Positions 16,397-24,970 of a stretch of 54,412 nt of DNA are shown here, one piece after another. The stretch lies in the NCBI GenBank assembly GCA_021794835.1, contig JAJYQA010000008.1, positions 1-54,412 of the forward strand, read 5' to 3'. A program made the translations under genes and the position numbers. Under the pieces are notes generated by a model that was not told the DNA's origin, ran no database searches, and was given only the letters and a program-made list of their open reading frames with translations. This DNA comes from Actinomycetes bacterium (GTDB taxonomy: Bacteria; Actinomycetota; Aquicultoria; Aquicultorales; Aquicultoraceae). Numbering within the stretch: position 1 is the first letter of the stretch; every line of letters begins with the position of its first letter.

Positions 16397-16821
16397 TTTT
16401 TCGATACCTTCAATATCTCAATCTCAAAACGAAGCGTTCTTCCGGCGAGCTCGTGGTTGAAATCTACGGTGATCGAATCATCGCTTACTCCAGTTACAAT
16501 ACCTACGTACATTTCGCCATCCGGCGAGGTTGCCGGTATCTGTAGCCCCTCATGGACATCTGCCTCTTTGGGGACCCTATCCCTCGGGACGCGCAGTATC
16601 TTATCTTCCTCTGGAACACCATAACCATCTTCGGGAGCTACTACGATCTCTTTAATATCGCCCTCTTGAAGTCCGGACATTGCTTTTTCAAGTCCCGGCA
16701 CAAGGGCCCCGTCACCGTGCGTGTATATCATCGGCTGCCCGGGTAAGGTCTCATCTAGAAGCTCTTCTCCGGTGAAGAGCTTATAAGTAAACGTTACTTC
16801 ACAACCCTTTTTAATCTTCAT
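16393..16821 (-). CDS. SlyD-type FKBP peptidyl-prolyl isomerase (copy 2)
   Basis: A 142-residue paralogue of the protein at 13617-14042, with the same layout: FKBP halves (VTFTYKLFTGEELLDET, LVPGLEKAMSGLQEGDIKE, VDFNHELAGRTLRFEIE) around an insert-in-flap domain (PEDGYGVPEEDKILRVPRDRVP). No His-rich tail. It overlaps the membrane-protein gene by 4 bases tail to tail and lies 15 bases after the ferritin-like gene on the same strand, so both are probably one transcript. Two copies so close suggest an old local duplication. Confidence 0.92.
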   Translation of the reverse strand: MKIKKGCEVTFTYKLFTGEELLDETLPGQPMIYTHGDGALVPGLEKAMSGLQEGDIKEIVVAPEDGYGVPEEDKILRVPRDRVPKEADVHEGLQIPATSPDGEMYVGIVTGVSDDSITVDFNHELAGRTLRFEIEILKVSKN

Positions 16822-16836
16822 TTAAAATCCCTCTTT

Positions 16837-17355
16837 CTATCCAAAAATCCAGCCGCCGTACTCCTGAAAGTAATAGGAGGGATCGGCTAAATATTTCTTT
16901 GAGGAGGCTAACAGGTCATAGTGCTCTCCTTCCTCGGCAAGCAGGAACCTGAGGAAGGTTTCAACCTTCTCATCCTGCGGCTCTTCCAAAGCATGCTCGT
17001 AGAGTTCAAAGCTTTTAGACTCGAGCAGCATTGCTATGTCGTAGATATCAAGGTCATTGCTACTGGGGTTAACGTTCTTGTTGGCATCCTGTCTTTTTTC
17101 CTGTACTAGATCCCGGATGCGCTCATGCAGGTCCAGGCCGCATTCGGCCTCAAAATCAAACCAGTCTTTGCCAAGTAGGGAGTCATTGAATGCCTCAATC
17201 TTTCTTATATGCTCAACCTCTTCGTCTGCAAGGAACTCAAGCACCTTTTTCGCGAAGGGGTCGGATACTTTTTCTAAGAGTTCGCGGTAAAACACCTCGC
17301 CGTTTCGCTCAAATTCGATGGCGGTTTCTAGTGCTTCGCAATACGCCTCATCCAT
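16837..17355 (-). CDS. Ferritin-like (rubrerythrin-type) di-iron protein
   Basis: About 172 residues forming a four-helix ferritin-like domain. Ligand motifs: EFERNGEVFYRELL in helix 1, FLADEEVEHIRKIE (ExxH) in helix 2, LLESKSFELYEHAL in helix 3 and FLLAEEGEHYDLL (ExxH) in helix 4. No rubredoxin Cys4 domain, so it is not a full rubrerythrin. It probably takes part in peroxide or iron handling. ATG 17355 is preferred over ATG 17364 because AAAGGA directly abuts the latter. It is divergent from the TetR gene and upstream of FKBP copy 2. Confidence 0.85.
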   Translation of the reverse strand: MDEAYCEALETAIEFERNGEVFYRELLEKVSDPFAKKVLEFLADEEVEHIRKIEAFNDSLLGKDWFDFEAECGLDLHERIRDLVQEKRQDANKNVNPSSNDLDIYDIAMLLESKSFELYEHALEEPQDEKVETFLRFLLAEEGEHYDLLASSKKYLADPSYYFQEYGGWIFG

Positions 17356-17450
17356 GTAAACCATTCCTTTCTAGGCCTGAGAATTAGAATATCGGTTATG
17401 CTTGGCCGATGCAAGTGTTAGAAAATTTTTGACCAATTAGCGGAAAATAA

Positions 17451-17496
17451 TTGACTAAGCGGTCAAAAATACTATAATAAAACTGACCGCTTAGTC
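17451..17496 (+). promoter_or_regulatory. Promoter with paired TetR operators
   Basis: TTGACT (17451-17456), a 16-base spacer and TATAAT (17473-17478) form a near-consensus promoter. GACTAAGCGGTCA (17453-17465) overlaps the -35 box, and its exact reverse complement TGACCGCTTAGTC (17484-17496) covers the start of transcription. Centres are 31 bases apart, three helical turns. Each half also begins and ends TGAC..GTCA. This is a typical autorepressor layout for the TetR gene that follows. Confidence 0.85.
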
Positions 17497-17535
17497 GAAA
17501 ATAATGGTATAGACCATTTAAAGAGGATATTAACT

Positions 17536-18186
17536 ATGCCGGATTTAGAGAATAACGAAAGCCTAATGGATCTGCTTGAAGATGAAATAGGGCCTTTTAG
17601 TAAGAGCGAGCGCACGCGCCTGAAGATTATGGCAAGTGCTGCCAAGGTATTCTCGAAAAAGGGCTTCAGCGAGGCTTCTATAAAGGACATCGCAGATAAT
17701 GCCGGTATCGCCAAGGGAACTATCTATTACTACGTCGAGAAGAAAGAAGACCTTCTTATTATGCTGGTACAGTTCGGACAGGCCCACCTTTTTTCAAAGG
17801 TAGAGCAGGATATGGAAAAGGTAACTACCGCATCAGAAAAGATTGAAGCGATGATCCGCAATTACCTTAAAGTAATGAAGGTAGTCGGGCCGATTATGCC
17901 TTTTTTTGTGCAGAATCTGATGGCATACGACTCAAAGCTACGTGAAGCCATAGCGGGGCTTCGTGAACGGTTGCTGGATACAATAACGGCGATTATAGAG
18001 GAAGGGATCGCATCGGGGGAATTCAGGCCGGTTGACCCGAAAAAGAGCGCCGTAGCCATTATCGGCATGGTAATCGGCCAACTTATGCAGCATAAGGTTT
18101 TCATGGGAAAGATTAATACCAGGGAGATACTTGAGGCCACGGTCGATATAGCCATCAAGGGTTTGCGGAGGTCTCATGAAGGCTAG
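17536..18186 (+). CDS. TetR-family repressor of the exporter operon
   Basis: A 216-residue regulator. The N-terminal helix-turn-helix (about 28-75: IMASAAKVFSKKGFSEASIKDIADNAGIAKGTIYYYVEKKEDLL) is a clear TetR domain; the rest is the helical ligand-binding and dimer domain. It heads an operon with two HlyD proteins and a YbhFSR-like exporter, and overlaps the next gene by 11 bases. Two inverted operator copies lie at its promoter. The arrangement parallels E. coli cecR (ybiH), which controls ybhGFSR. The inducer is unknown, most likely a substrate of the exporter. Confidence 0.93.
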   Translation: MPDLENNESLMDLLEDEIGPFSKSERTRLKIMASAAKVFSKKGFSEASIKDIADNAGIAKGTIYYYVEKKEDLLIMLVQFGQAHLFSKVEQDMEKVTTASEKIEAMIRNYLKVMKVVGPIMPFFVQNLMAYDSKLREAIAGLRERLLDTITAIIEEGIASGEFRPVDPKKSAVAIIGMVIGQLMQHKVFMGKINTREILEATVDIAIKGLRRSHEG

Positions 18187-19372
18187 GGTTACTAAGTTGT
18201 CTACGAGAGCCAAGATTATTGCAGTAATAATAGCGGCACTTGTTATGTCCGCACCTGCTGCGTATCTTGCCGAGGCCGGGCAAAGTAGCGATATAATAAA
18301 GGCTTCCGGTGTCTTGGAAGATGAAAAGGTGGCGGTAAGCGTACCGCCTGAATTGGCTTTGCTAGGGATGGATATGAGTAAAGCCCCGTCGTCACCTGGT
18401 GGGTTTTCGGGCAACACCTCCAAGTTACTAAAGCCAGTCGGTATTGTCGAGAATCTAAGCATAGAGAACGGCTCTAAGATCAAACAGGGGGATGTTTTGT
18501 TATCAGTTGCCGAGGAGACGGCTGCAGAGAACCTAAAAAAAGCTCAGGCGCAATATGATATGGTATCGGCAACCATAGATAGCCTAATTGAGAGCCGAAA
18601 TGATCTCTCTAAGAAAAAAAGCGGTTTAAATAAGGCCGAGGCTGATCTAAAAGCTAATCGGTCTAAGGCGATAAATGATTTTGATAAAAAATATGCTGCA
18701 GGCCAGGCCAATATTAAACAAATGCAGGAACAGTTAGCGGCACTTAAATCCCATGGCGGAAACCCGGCTCAAATTGCCCAACTTGAGGTGGCAATCGCAC
18801 AGGCATCCGCTGGTCTCGAGGCGGGAAAGAGGCGATTTAACCAGGGGCTTACTAAGATAAACCAGGGACTTGAAAAAATATCGGATGGAAAGAATCAAAT
18901 AAATGAAGGAAGTACCGAACTTGCGCGAAAGACCGTAGTTCTTGAGAAGAGAAAGGCGCAGGCTGAAGCTGGCCTACAGCTAGCACGAGATATTTTAGGT
19001 GCAACGAAGATTCGTGCTGCTAGCTTCGGCACTGTTGCAGAGCTTAAGGTTAGTGATGGATCGGTTCTTTATCCGGGGCAACAGCTAATGTCGGTTATCC
19101 GCACGGATAAATTGAAACTTGGTATCTACATACCAATCGATAGGATAGAACAGGTTAAGAAGGGCGACCCGGTTAGCGTTACGGTTGACGCTTCGCCTGA
19201 AGAAGTTTTTAAGGGTAACGTGGCTGAGATAAGCGGTAAAGCTATCTTTGCGCCATCTAATATAACTACAGACGAGCTAGAACTATTAAGAGTTTTTAAG
19301 GTAACGGTTGAAGTGGATAACAAGGATGGGATTCTAAAGGCTGGGATGCCTGCAGATGTAAGGATTAATTAG
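18176..19372 (+). CDS. HlyD-family membrane fusion protein (long coiled coil)
   Basis: A 398-residue adaptor for export. An N-terminal membrane anchor (about 13-32) is followed by the first half of a lipoyl domain (VGIVENLSIENGSKIKQGDVLL), a long coiled-coil hairpin (about 115-265) rich in Lys, Ala and Gln with a turn near GNPAQ, the second lipoyl half (KIRAASFGTVAELKVSDGSVLYPGQ), and a beta-barrel end. A GCGGAGG site precedes the ATG. It lies between the TetR gene and a second, shorter HlyD gene. Having two adaptors in one operon is uncommon. Confidence 0.88.
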   Translation: MKARVTKLSTRAKIIAVIIAALVMSAPAAYLAEAGQSSDIIKASGVLEDEKVAVSVPPELALLGMDMSKAPSSPGGFSGNTSKLLKPVGIVENLSIENGSKIKQGDVLLSVAEETAAENLKKAQAQYDMVSATIDSLIESRNDLSKKKSGLNKAEADLKANRSKAINDFDKKYAAGQANIKQMQEQLAALKSHGGNPAQIAQLEVAIAQASAGLEAGKRRFNQGLTKINQGLEKISDGKNQINEGSTELARKTVVLEKRKAQAEAGLQLARDILGATKIRAASFGTVAELKVSDGSVLYPGQQLMSVIRTDKLKLGIYIPIDRIEQVKKGDPVSVTVDASPEEVFKGNVAEISGKAIFAPSNITTDELELLRVFKVTVEVDNKDGILKAGMPADVRIN

Positions 19373-19383
19373 GAGGATGGTTT

Positions 19384-20151
19384 ATGAAAAAAAAGCTGTT
19401 TGTGATTCCTCTGATACTGCTGATAATAACCGGGGTGGCGTATGGTGGCTGGTATGTTTACCGCGTAAGCATAGCCTCTACCAATGAAAAGATAGAGGGG
19501 TCTGGGACAATTGAGGCCGATGAGCTAAACATCGGCTCGCAGGTTGCTGCTGAGGTGCTGGAGCTTAAGTTTAAGGAGGGTGACAAAGTCAAGAGAGGCG
19601 ACACGCTGATCGTGCTAGACAACCGTGTGTTAAAAGATCAAGTGGCAGTTGCCCAAGCTGGCGTTGATGTGGCAAACGCCGCTGTAGACGCCGCCGATAC
19701 CGATGCAAAGAAAAAAGCTGCGGAGGCACAGGTAGACCAGGCGAAGGCAAGCCTGGCAATTGCGCAAATCCAGCAAGGATATGCAGTTATTACATCACCG
19801 GTCGATGGTACCGTGATAAGCCTGCCTCTCTCGGTGGGCGAGATGGCAAACCCGGGCTCAACTCTGGCGGTAATTGGCAAGTCCTCCGAGCTTAACTTAA
19901 CTATTTACGTTGGTGAAAAAGAACTTGGCAGGGTAAGGGTTGGACAAAAGGCTAAAGTTAAGGTAGACGCTTATTCTGATAAGGAATTTGTAGGTAAAAT
20001 CACTGAAATTGCTTCTGAAGCCGAATTTACACCGCAGAACGTGCAGACTAAAGAGCAGAGGAGCAACCTCGTATTTGGCGTAACCATCAGGGTTGATGAC
20101 CCTAAGGGTTTGCTCAAGCCAGGCATGCCCGCAGACGCGACGTTGGAATAA
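19384..20151 (+). CDS. HlyD-family membrane fusion protein (YbhG-like)
   Basis: A 255-residue adaptor resembling E. coli YbhG but with a shorter coiled coil. Membrane anchor about residues 4-25; lipoyl half motifs VAAEVLELKFKEGDKVKRGD and VITSPVDGTVISLPLSVGE; an Ala-rich hairpin (about 85-125); then the barrel domain ending KPGMPADATLE. An AGGAGG precedes the ATG, 11 bases after the upstream stop. It is followed 6 bases later by the ATPase gene. It links the inner-membrane permeases to the outside of the cell. Confidence 0.9.
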   Translation: MKKKLFVIPLILLIITGVAYGGWYVYRVSIASTNEKIEGSGTIEADELNIGSQVAAEVLELKFKEGDKVKRGDTLIVLDNRVLKDQVAVAQAGVDVANAAVDAADTDAKKKAAEAQVDQAKASLAIAQIQQGYAVITSPVDGTVISLPLSVGEMANPGSTLAVIGKSSELNLTIYVGEKELGRVRVGQKAKVKVDAYSDKEFVGKITEIASEAEFTPQNVQTKEQRSNLVFGVTIRVDDPKGLLKPGMPADATLE

Positions 20152-20157
20152 CGAGAA

Positions 20158-21102
20158 ATGCATAAACCTATCATCGAGATCGAAAACCTAATAGTTGATT
20201 TTCCCGGTGTGCGGGCGGTTGATGGTATAAGCATTAAGGTTGGCGAGGGCGAAATATTCGGCCTTGTTGGGCCGGATGGCGCTGGCAAGACTACAACGAT
20301 TCGGGTGCTTTCAACTATTTTAAAGCCGGCGTTGGGTTCAGTAAAAATCTGGGGCAATGATATCGTGCTTAATCCCCGATCAGTGCGGGGCAAAATCGGC
20401 TATATGTCTCAGAAGTTTAATCTCTACGGTGACTTGACAGTTGAAGAAAATCTTCGCTTCTTTGCCGACATATACGGCCTGTCGGATGACGAGCGTGCCA
20501 AAAGGACAAAGGAACTCCTGCATTTTGCCCGGCTGGAGAACTTCACCGATCGCCGTGCAGAATTTTTATCGGGGGGCATGAAGCAAAAACTTGCGCTTGC
20601 CTGTACCCTAATCTACGAGCCAAAAATTCTTTTTCTCGATGAGCCGACAACGGGGGTTGACCCGGTGAGCCGCCGAGAATTCTGGGCAATCCTCTCCGAG
20701 CTTCGAAGTCGTGGCGTAACGCTGTTTGTCTCAACCCCCTATATGGATGAGGCGGAGAGATGCTCGACAGTTGCTTTTATGGATGGCGGAAAGATAAGGA
20801 TATGCGACTCTCCGCGATCGATAAAGGCGTCTTTTAGCGGCGAGATCGTAGAGCTTACCGCAAAACCGCAGCATGAAGCCCGGAGAATAATAGGCGGGCT
20901 TAGTTATGTGCGAGATGTTGAGGTGTATGGTGAGCGGTTGCAGCTTACTGTCGCCAGAGCTGCGGAGGCGGTTGAAAGGCTAAAACAGGACCTCTCCGGT
21001 AAGGTTGAGCTGGCGTCAGTTGCGATAAAGAACCCGACGATGGAGAGCGCGTTTATTGAACTGATAAAGGAAGGGACCGGGGTCCAGGGGATGATTATAT
21101 GA
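20158..21102 (+). CDS. ABC exporter ATPase, YbhF N-half type
   Basis: A 314-residue cytosolic ATPase subunit. Walker A is GPDGAGKT (38-45), signature LSGGMKQ (137-143), Walker B ILFLDE (157-162). The switch His is replaced by Pro194 (STPYMDEAE). GPDGAGKT together with a non-His H-loop is what the N-terminal half of E. coli YbhF also shows. With the ATPase at 23433-24380 it would form one working and one degenerate ATP site. Its last four bases overlap the first permease gene (ATGA). Confidence 0.92.
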   Translation: MHKPIIEIENLIVDFPGVRAVDGISIKVGEGEIFGLVGPDGAGKTTTIRVLSTILKPALGSVKIWGNDIVLNPRSVRGKIGYMSQKFNLYGDLTVEENLRFFADIYGLSDDERAKRTKELLHFARLENFTDRRAEFLSGGMKQKLALACTLIYEPKILFLDEPTTGVDPVSRREFWAILSELRSRGVTLFVSTPYMDEAERCSTVAFMDGGKIRICDSPRSIKASFSGEIVELTAKPQHEARRIIGGLSYVRDVEVYGERLQLTVARAAEAVERLKQDLSGKVELASVAIKNPTMESAFIELIKEGTGVQGMII

Positions 21103-22229
21103 AGATAATAAGGCCGATTATGAGGAAGGAATTTATTCATATCCTGCGAGATCCAAGGACGCTTGGAATTATCCTGTTCTTGCCGCTATTTCAGTTGCTT
21201 ATGTTTGGTTATGCTCTAAGTCTTGATATAAACCATATCCGCACTGCGATTTATGATAACGATAAGACAGCAAGTAGCCGTAGATTAGCTGAAAATTTCT
21301 CAAGTTCAGGCTACTTCGACGTTGTCGCCAGGCCAAATAGAAACGATTTCACGCAAAGACTGGATTCTGGCAAGGTTAAAGTTGCCATTGTTATCCCAAA
21401 AGGCTTTGAGAAAAAGATAGACTCCGATGACAAAGCGACTGTTCAGGTGCTGGTTGATGGATCTGACCCTAATTTTGCAAGGGTCGGCGTCGCGTATTCG
21501 TCCATGATAATTAGCCGGTTCTCCACAAAAGTGACGACCGAGTCTCTTTATAGGAGAGGGATTGTTATAAGGCAAGGCATACCTCCGATAGATGCCCAGG
21601 TGAGGGTTTGGTATAACCCAGACCTTAGGAGCGTAAACTATATTGTCCCAGGCTTAATGGCACTTATTATGATGACCGTTACTACAATCAACATCTCCGT
21701 TGCACTTGTCCGCGAGAAGGAAAGAGGTACGTTGGAGAACCTAATTATCTCGCCGGTCAGAAGCGGTCAGTTGATCATCGGTAAGATAATTCCTTATGTT
21801 ATTATCGCTTTCTTTGAGGCGGCTCTTATCACCGGGGTGGGGACACTCTGGTTTAACGTGCCGATGCAGGGAAGCCTCCTGCTTCTTTTTGGATGTCTCG
21901 TAATTTATGTGACCGGAACTTTAGGTATGGGACTTTTAATTTCAGCTGTAACCGACTCGCAACAGGTGGCAAGCTTTGGGGCCTTCATGGCGACGTTTCT
22001 TCCGGCGTTCTTGCTCTCCGGTTTCGTATTCCCGATATCTAGCATGCCCTGGGTGCTGCGGCTCATCTCGTATCTCGTGCCGGCGCGGTACTTTCTGGTT
22101 GTAATAAGGGGAATTTTCTTAAAGGGCGTTGGGGCCGGTGTTCTTTGGCCGGATATAGTTGCGCTTATCATATTTGCGACGCTCATGGTTACCTTGGCTT
22201 CACTTCGTCTAAGGAGGTCATTGGCATGA
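21099..22229 (+). CDS. ABC-2 type permease (YbhS-like)
   Basis: A 376-residue membrane subunit of the ABC-2 type. One membrane segment near the N-terminus (about 22-42), a long external domain (about 45-175), then five membrane segments. Hallmarks: VRVWYNPDLRSVNYIVPGLMAL, VREKERGTLENLIISPV and LSGFVFPISSMPWVLRLISYLVPARYFLVVIRGIFLKG. It overlaps both neighbours by 4 bases (ATGA), a tightly coupled operon. It pairs with the next gene's product to form the channel. Confidence 0.93.
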   Translation: MKIIRPIMRKEFIHILRDPRTLGIILFLPLFQLLMFGYALSLDINHIRTAIYDNDKTASSRRLAENFSSSGYFDVVARPNRNDFTQRLDSGKVKVAIVIPKGFEKKIDSDDKATVQVLVDGSDPNFARVGVAYSSMIISRFSTKVTTESLYRRGIVIRQGIPPIDAQVRVWYNPDLRSVNYIVPGLMALIMMTVTTINISVALVREKERGTLENLIISPVRSGQLIIGKIIPYVIIAFFEAALITGVGTLWFNVPMQGSLLLLFGCLVIYVTGTLGMGLLISAVTDSQQVASFGAFMATFLPAFLLSGFVFPISSMPWVLRLISYLVPARYFLVVIRGIFLKGVGAGVLWPDIVALIIFATLMVTLASLRLRRSLA

Positions 22230-23356
22230 GGCGTATCCGGATGCTGGCCAAAAAGGAGGTAATTCAACTTTTCAGAGACAGAAGAATGCTTCCCTTGCTC
22301 TTCGTCGCGCCTCTTTTACAGCTAATTCTTTTTGGCTACGTTGTCCAGACTGAGGTTAAAAACATCGGTATTGTGCTGGTTGATTACGACCACACGGCCG
22401 AGAGCAGGGCTATGGTCGAGAAATTTACCAATACCGGGTATTTTAAGATTGAAAAGCGTGTTAATAGCGAGCTAGAAATGCCTAAATATATTCGCACCGG
22501 TGAGGCGACTCTTGGCTTAATCATCCCGAAGGGATATCAGGACGCGATAAAGAGCGGGCGTACGGCTGAGCTCATGCTTGTGGTAGACGGTTCTGACGCA
22601 ACCATCGGGGTGCAGGCGCAACAGTATGCAGCCGGAATAATCGCGGCCAGATCGCAAGCGATTATGAACAATAGGCTAAACTCGATGAAGGCGATTACCG
22701 CTAGAGTATCAACCGTTGAGCCGAGGGTTAGGGTTTGGTACAACCCTGATTTAAGGAGCGTAAACTACATGGTCCCAGGCTTAATTGGTATGATACTTAC
22801 AATTATTACCACAATCGTTACTTCGGTGGCCATAGTAAAAGAGAAGGAGCGCGGCACCCTCGAGCAGCTCATTGTTACACCCATCAAGCGGTGGGAGCTG
22901 ATTTTAGGCAAGATACTACCGTTCGTTGTGATCTCATTTGTTGAGATAGGATTGATCATTGGGGTTGGTATGCTCTGGTTTGGGGTCCCATTTAGAGGAA
23001 ATATCTTTTTACTGCTGGCGCTTTGCCTGGCTTTTTTGTTTACAACAGTGGGGCAAGGGCTTTTGGTATCGACCATATCAAGGACGCAGCACCAGGCGCA
23101 GATGACCGCATGGTTTTTCATGATGCCGGCTGTGATGTTCTCGGGGTTTATATTTCCAATCGAGAATATGCCCAAGGTAATTCAAGTAGTGACTTATTTC
23201 GTCCCCCTAAGGTACTTCTTGGTCATAGTGCGCGGGATATTTCTTAAAGGTGTGGGGGTCGGTGCGCTCTGGAACCAAGTTCTGATACTTATGCTTCTCG
23301 GGGTTTTTATATTTGGAGTGAGCGTTTTCAGGTTCCAGAAAAGGTTTGTAGATTAA
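22226..23356 (+). CDS. ABC-2 type permease (YbhR-like)
   Basis: A 376-residue paralogue of the upstream permease with the same topology: VRVWYNPDLRSVNYMVPGL, VKEKERGTLEQLIVTPIKRWELILGKI and FSGFIFPIENMPKVIQVVTYFVPLRYFLVIVRGIFLKG. ATG 22226 is chosen because AAGGAGG lies 9 bases upstream and it forms an ATGA overlap with the preceding stop; an in-frame ATG at 22145 is rejected. An intergenic repeat copy separates it from the second ATPase gene. Confidence 0.93.
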   Translation: MRRIRMLAKKEVIQLFRDRRMLPLLFVAPLLQLILFGYVVQTEVKNIGIVLVDYDHTAESRAMVEKFTNTGYFKIEKRVNSELEMPKYIRTGEATLGLIIPKGYQDAIKSGRTAELMLVVDGSDATIGVQAQQYAAGIIAARSQAIMNNRLNSMKAITARVSTVEPRVRVWYNPDLRSVNYMVPGLIGMILTIITTIVTSVAIVKEKERGTLEQLIVTPIKRWELILGKILPFVVISFVEIGLIIGVGMLWFGVPFRGNIFLLLALCLAFLFTTVGQGLLVSTISRTQHQAQMTAWFFMMPAVMFSGFIFPIENMPKVIQVVTYFVPLRYFLVIVRGIFLKGVGVGALWNQVLILMLLGVFIFGVSVFRFQKRFVD

Positions 23357-23360
23357 AAGC

Positions 23361-23418
23361 AGCCAATAGCCACTAAGATGTAGGTCTAGATATGTGGGTC
23401 AGCCGATGGCCAATAAGG
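23361..23418. repeat. Intergenic repeat family 1, copy A
   Basis: AGCCAATAGCCA...TAGGTCTAGATATG...CAGCCGATGGCCAAT. A 22-base core (23383-23404) is identical, in the opposite orientation, to 40645-40666. It lies inside the exporter operon between the second permease and the second ATPase. Confidence 0.8.
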
Positions 23419-23432
23419 AAAGATGATTAAAC

Positions 23433-24380
23433 GTGAGTGAAATAAACAACAATTATGAGAAATCAATAACGGTTAATGGACTTACAAAAAGGTTCGACGA
23501 ATTCACCGCGGTAGATAATATATCCTTTGAAGTTAAGCGCGGTGAGATATTCGGTTTTTTAGGTCCAAATGGCTCGGGCAAATCCACTACAATCCGCATG
23601 CTTTGTGGTATTCTCGAGCCTAGTGGGGGTAATGCAAGCGTTTTAGGTATAGATGTTGCCGCCCACCCCGAGGAAATCAAGCAGCATATCGGCTATATGT
23701 CACAAAAATTCAGCCTTTACGACGACCTTACTGTTATCGAGAACCTTGATTTTTATGGCGGAGTCTACGGCTTGAAAAATGACCGCCTAGCCAAGCGCAA
23801 GGATTTCGTGCTTGAGATGGCCGGACTAAAGGGTAGGGAACATGAACTTGCCGCAAACCTATCTACTGGTTGGAAGCAGCGGCTTGCTCTAGGATGTGCA
23901 ATTATCCATGAACCGGAGATGGTCTTTCTAGACGAGCCGACCGGCGGTGTGGACCCGGTGTCTAGGAGAAATTTTTGGGAGATGCTATACCACATGGCAG
24001 AGTCCGGGACAACGCTTTTTGTAACCACTCACTATATGGATGAGGCGGAGCACTGTCACAGGATCGGTTTTATCTATCAGGGTAAAATGATTGCGCTTGG
24101 CACGCCAGATCAGCTGAAACAGCAGAATATGAAAGGCGATATTATTGAAGTAGCCATCGATACATCCCAGGAGGCACTGCAGGCTGTTGCAGGTGCGCCG
24201 GGCGTTGATGAGGCATACTTTTACGGAGCTACTATTCATGCTAAAGTGGATTCCGTAAAAAGGGACGTTCAGGCTATAGAAAAATACCTAAAAGGTTTAA
24301 AATTTAAGGGTTTCTCCATACGGGCAGTTCAGCCCAGTCTGGAGGATGTCTTTGTTAACCTGATTCAGGATATAAGGTAA
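23433..24380 (+). CDS. ABC exporter ATPase, YbhF C-half type
   Basis: A 315-residue ATPase subunit. Walker A GPNGSGKS (44-51), Walker B MVFLDE (163-168) and switch His200 (TTHYMDEAE) are intact, but the signature is STGWKQ (144-149) instead of SGGxxQ. The C-terminal half of E. coli YbhF shows a similar loss. It complements the ATPase at 20158-21102, which has a good signature but no switch His. GTG start, with AAGGA 12 bases upstream. The product is probably the second half of a heterodimeric ATPase for the two permeases. Confidence 0.92.
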   Translation: MSEINNNYEKSITVNGLTKRFDEFTAVDNISFEVKRGEIFGFLGPNGSGKSTTIRMLCGILEPSGGNASVLGIDVAAHPEEIKQHIGYMSQKFSLYDDLTVIENLDFYGGVYGLKNDRLAKRKDFVLEMAGLKGREHELAANLSTGWKQRLALGCAIIHEPEMVFLDEPTGGVDPVSRRNFWEMLYHMAESGTTLFVTTHYMDEAEHCHRIGFIYQGKMIALGTPDQLKQQNMKGDIIEVAIDTSQEALQAVAGAPGVDEAYFYGATIHAKVDSVKRDVQAIEKYLKGLKFKGFSIRAVQPSLEDVFVNLIQDIR

Positions 24381-24381
24381 A

Positions 24382-24408
24382 AGAGTAGGGCCAATAAAGC
24401 CCTACTCT
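24382..24408. terminator. 10-bp perfect hairpin between convergent genes
   Basis: AGAGTAGGGC-CAATAAA-GCCCTACTCT. There is no T-run on either side. It closes the exporter operon and the convergent ferritin-like gene. Confidence 0.65.
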
Positions 24409-24421
24409 ACCAAAGGTATCA

Positions 24422-24856
24422 CTAGGCATAAGGGTAGAGATGCCTTTTAAAGTCGCTTAGCTGGTTAAATAGTTTCACATGCTTTTTCTCATCCTCCAGC
24501 AGATAGGAGAGAAGGTGCCGAACAACAAAGTGCCTGCTGTTTTCGTATTCATCCTCGGCGAGCAGAACGGAGTTTTTCTCCAGCCTAAGATGCGCATCAA
24601 GAAGCTCAGAGATATCCCCCAGTTCTTCAGGAGTCAACGAAATGGTGCCACCCAGCGCATTCTCGATGATGCCTAAAATCTCTTTGTGCTTCCGCGAATC
24701 GGCCTTAATAATGCTGGCTATGGTTCGCACAAGCACATTATCTGTTGCATCTATTATCTTGTCGCAGCTCTCAACGGTTGCATCCTCGAGCCGCTTCCAC
24801 TTTTTTATACCGTCCTCAAAATGCGATTGTTGCTCAACAACATTCCTTAAAACCAT
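24422..24856 (-). CDS. Ferritin-like helical protein
   Basis: A 144-residue all-helical protein resembling a reduced rubrerythrin or ferritin-like domain. The two halves carry SRKHKEIL (about 73-80) and LLEDEKKHVKLF (about 121-132), matching the positions of the ExxH pairs, but the other carboxylate ligands are harder to place, so a complete di-iron site is not assured. AAAAGGAGG precedes the ATG at ideal spacing. It stands alone. Alternative: a helical bundle without metal. Confidence 0.7.
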   Translation of the reverse strand: MVLRNVVEQQSHFEDGIKKWKRLEDATVESCDKIIDATDNVLVRTIASIIKADSRKHKEILGIIENALGGTISLTPEELGDISELLDAHLRLEKNSVLLAEDEYENSRHFVVRHLLSYLLEDEKKHVKLFNQLSDFKRHLYPYA

Positions 24857-24970
24857 ATGAATTCCTCCTTTTTAGCTATTGATTTCTGTGCCAGCGAGCA
24901 TAAGTTCTACGGCTATGCGCTTTATATACCCATAACTTTACAATTTTATGCTTTACATTAAACTTGAGTT

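Noticed and set aside
18176-24380. Macrolide MacAB or type I secretion system
   Set aside because: The permeases are ABC-2 type with YbhR/YbhS motifs, not MacB, and no peptidase or toxin gene is present.
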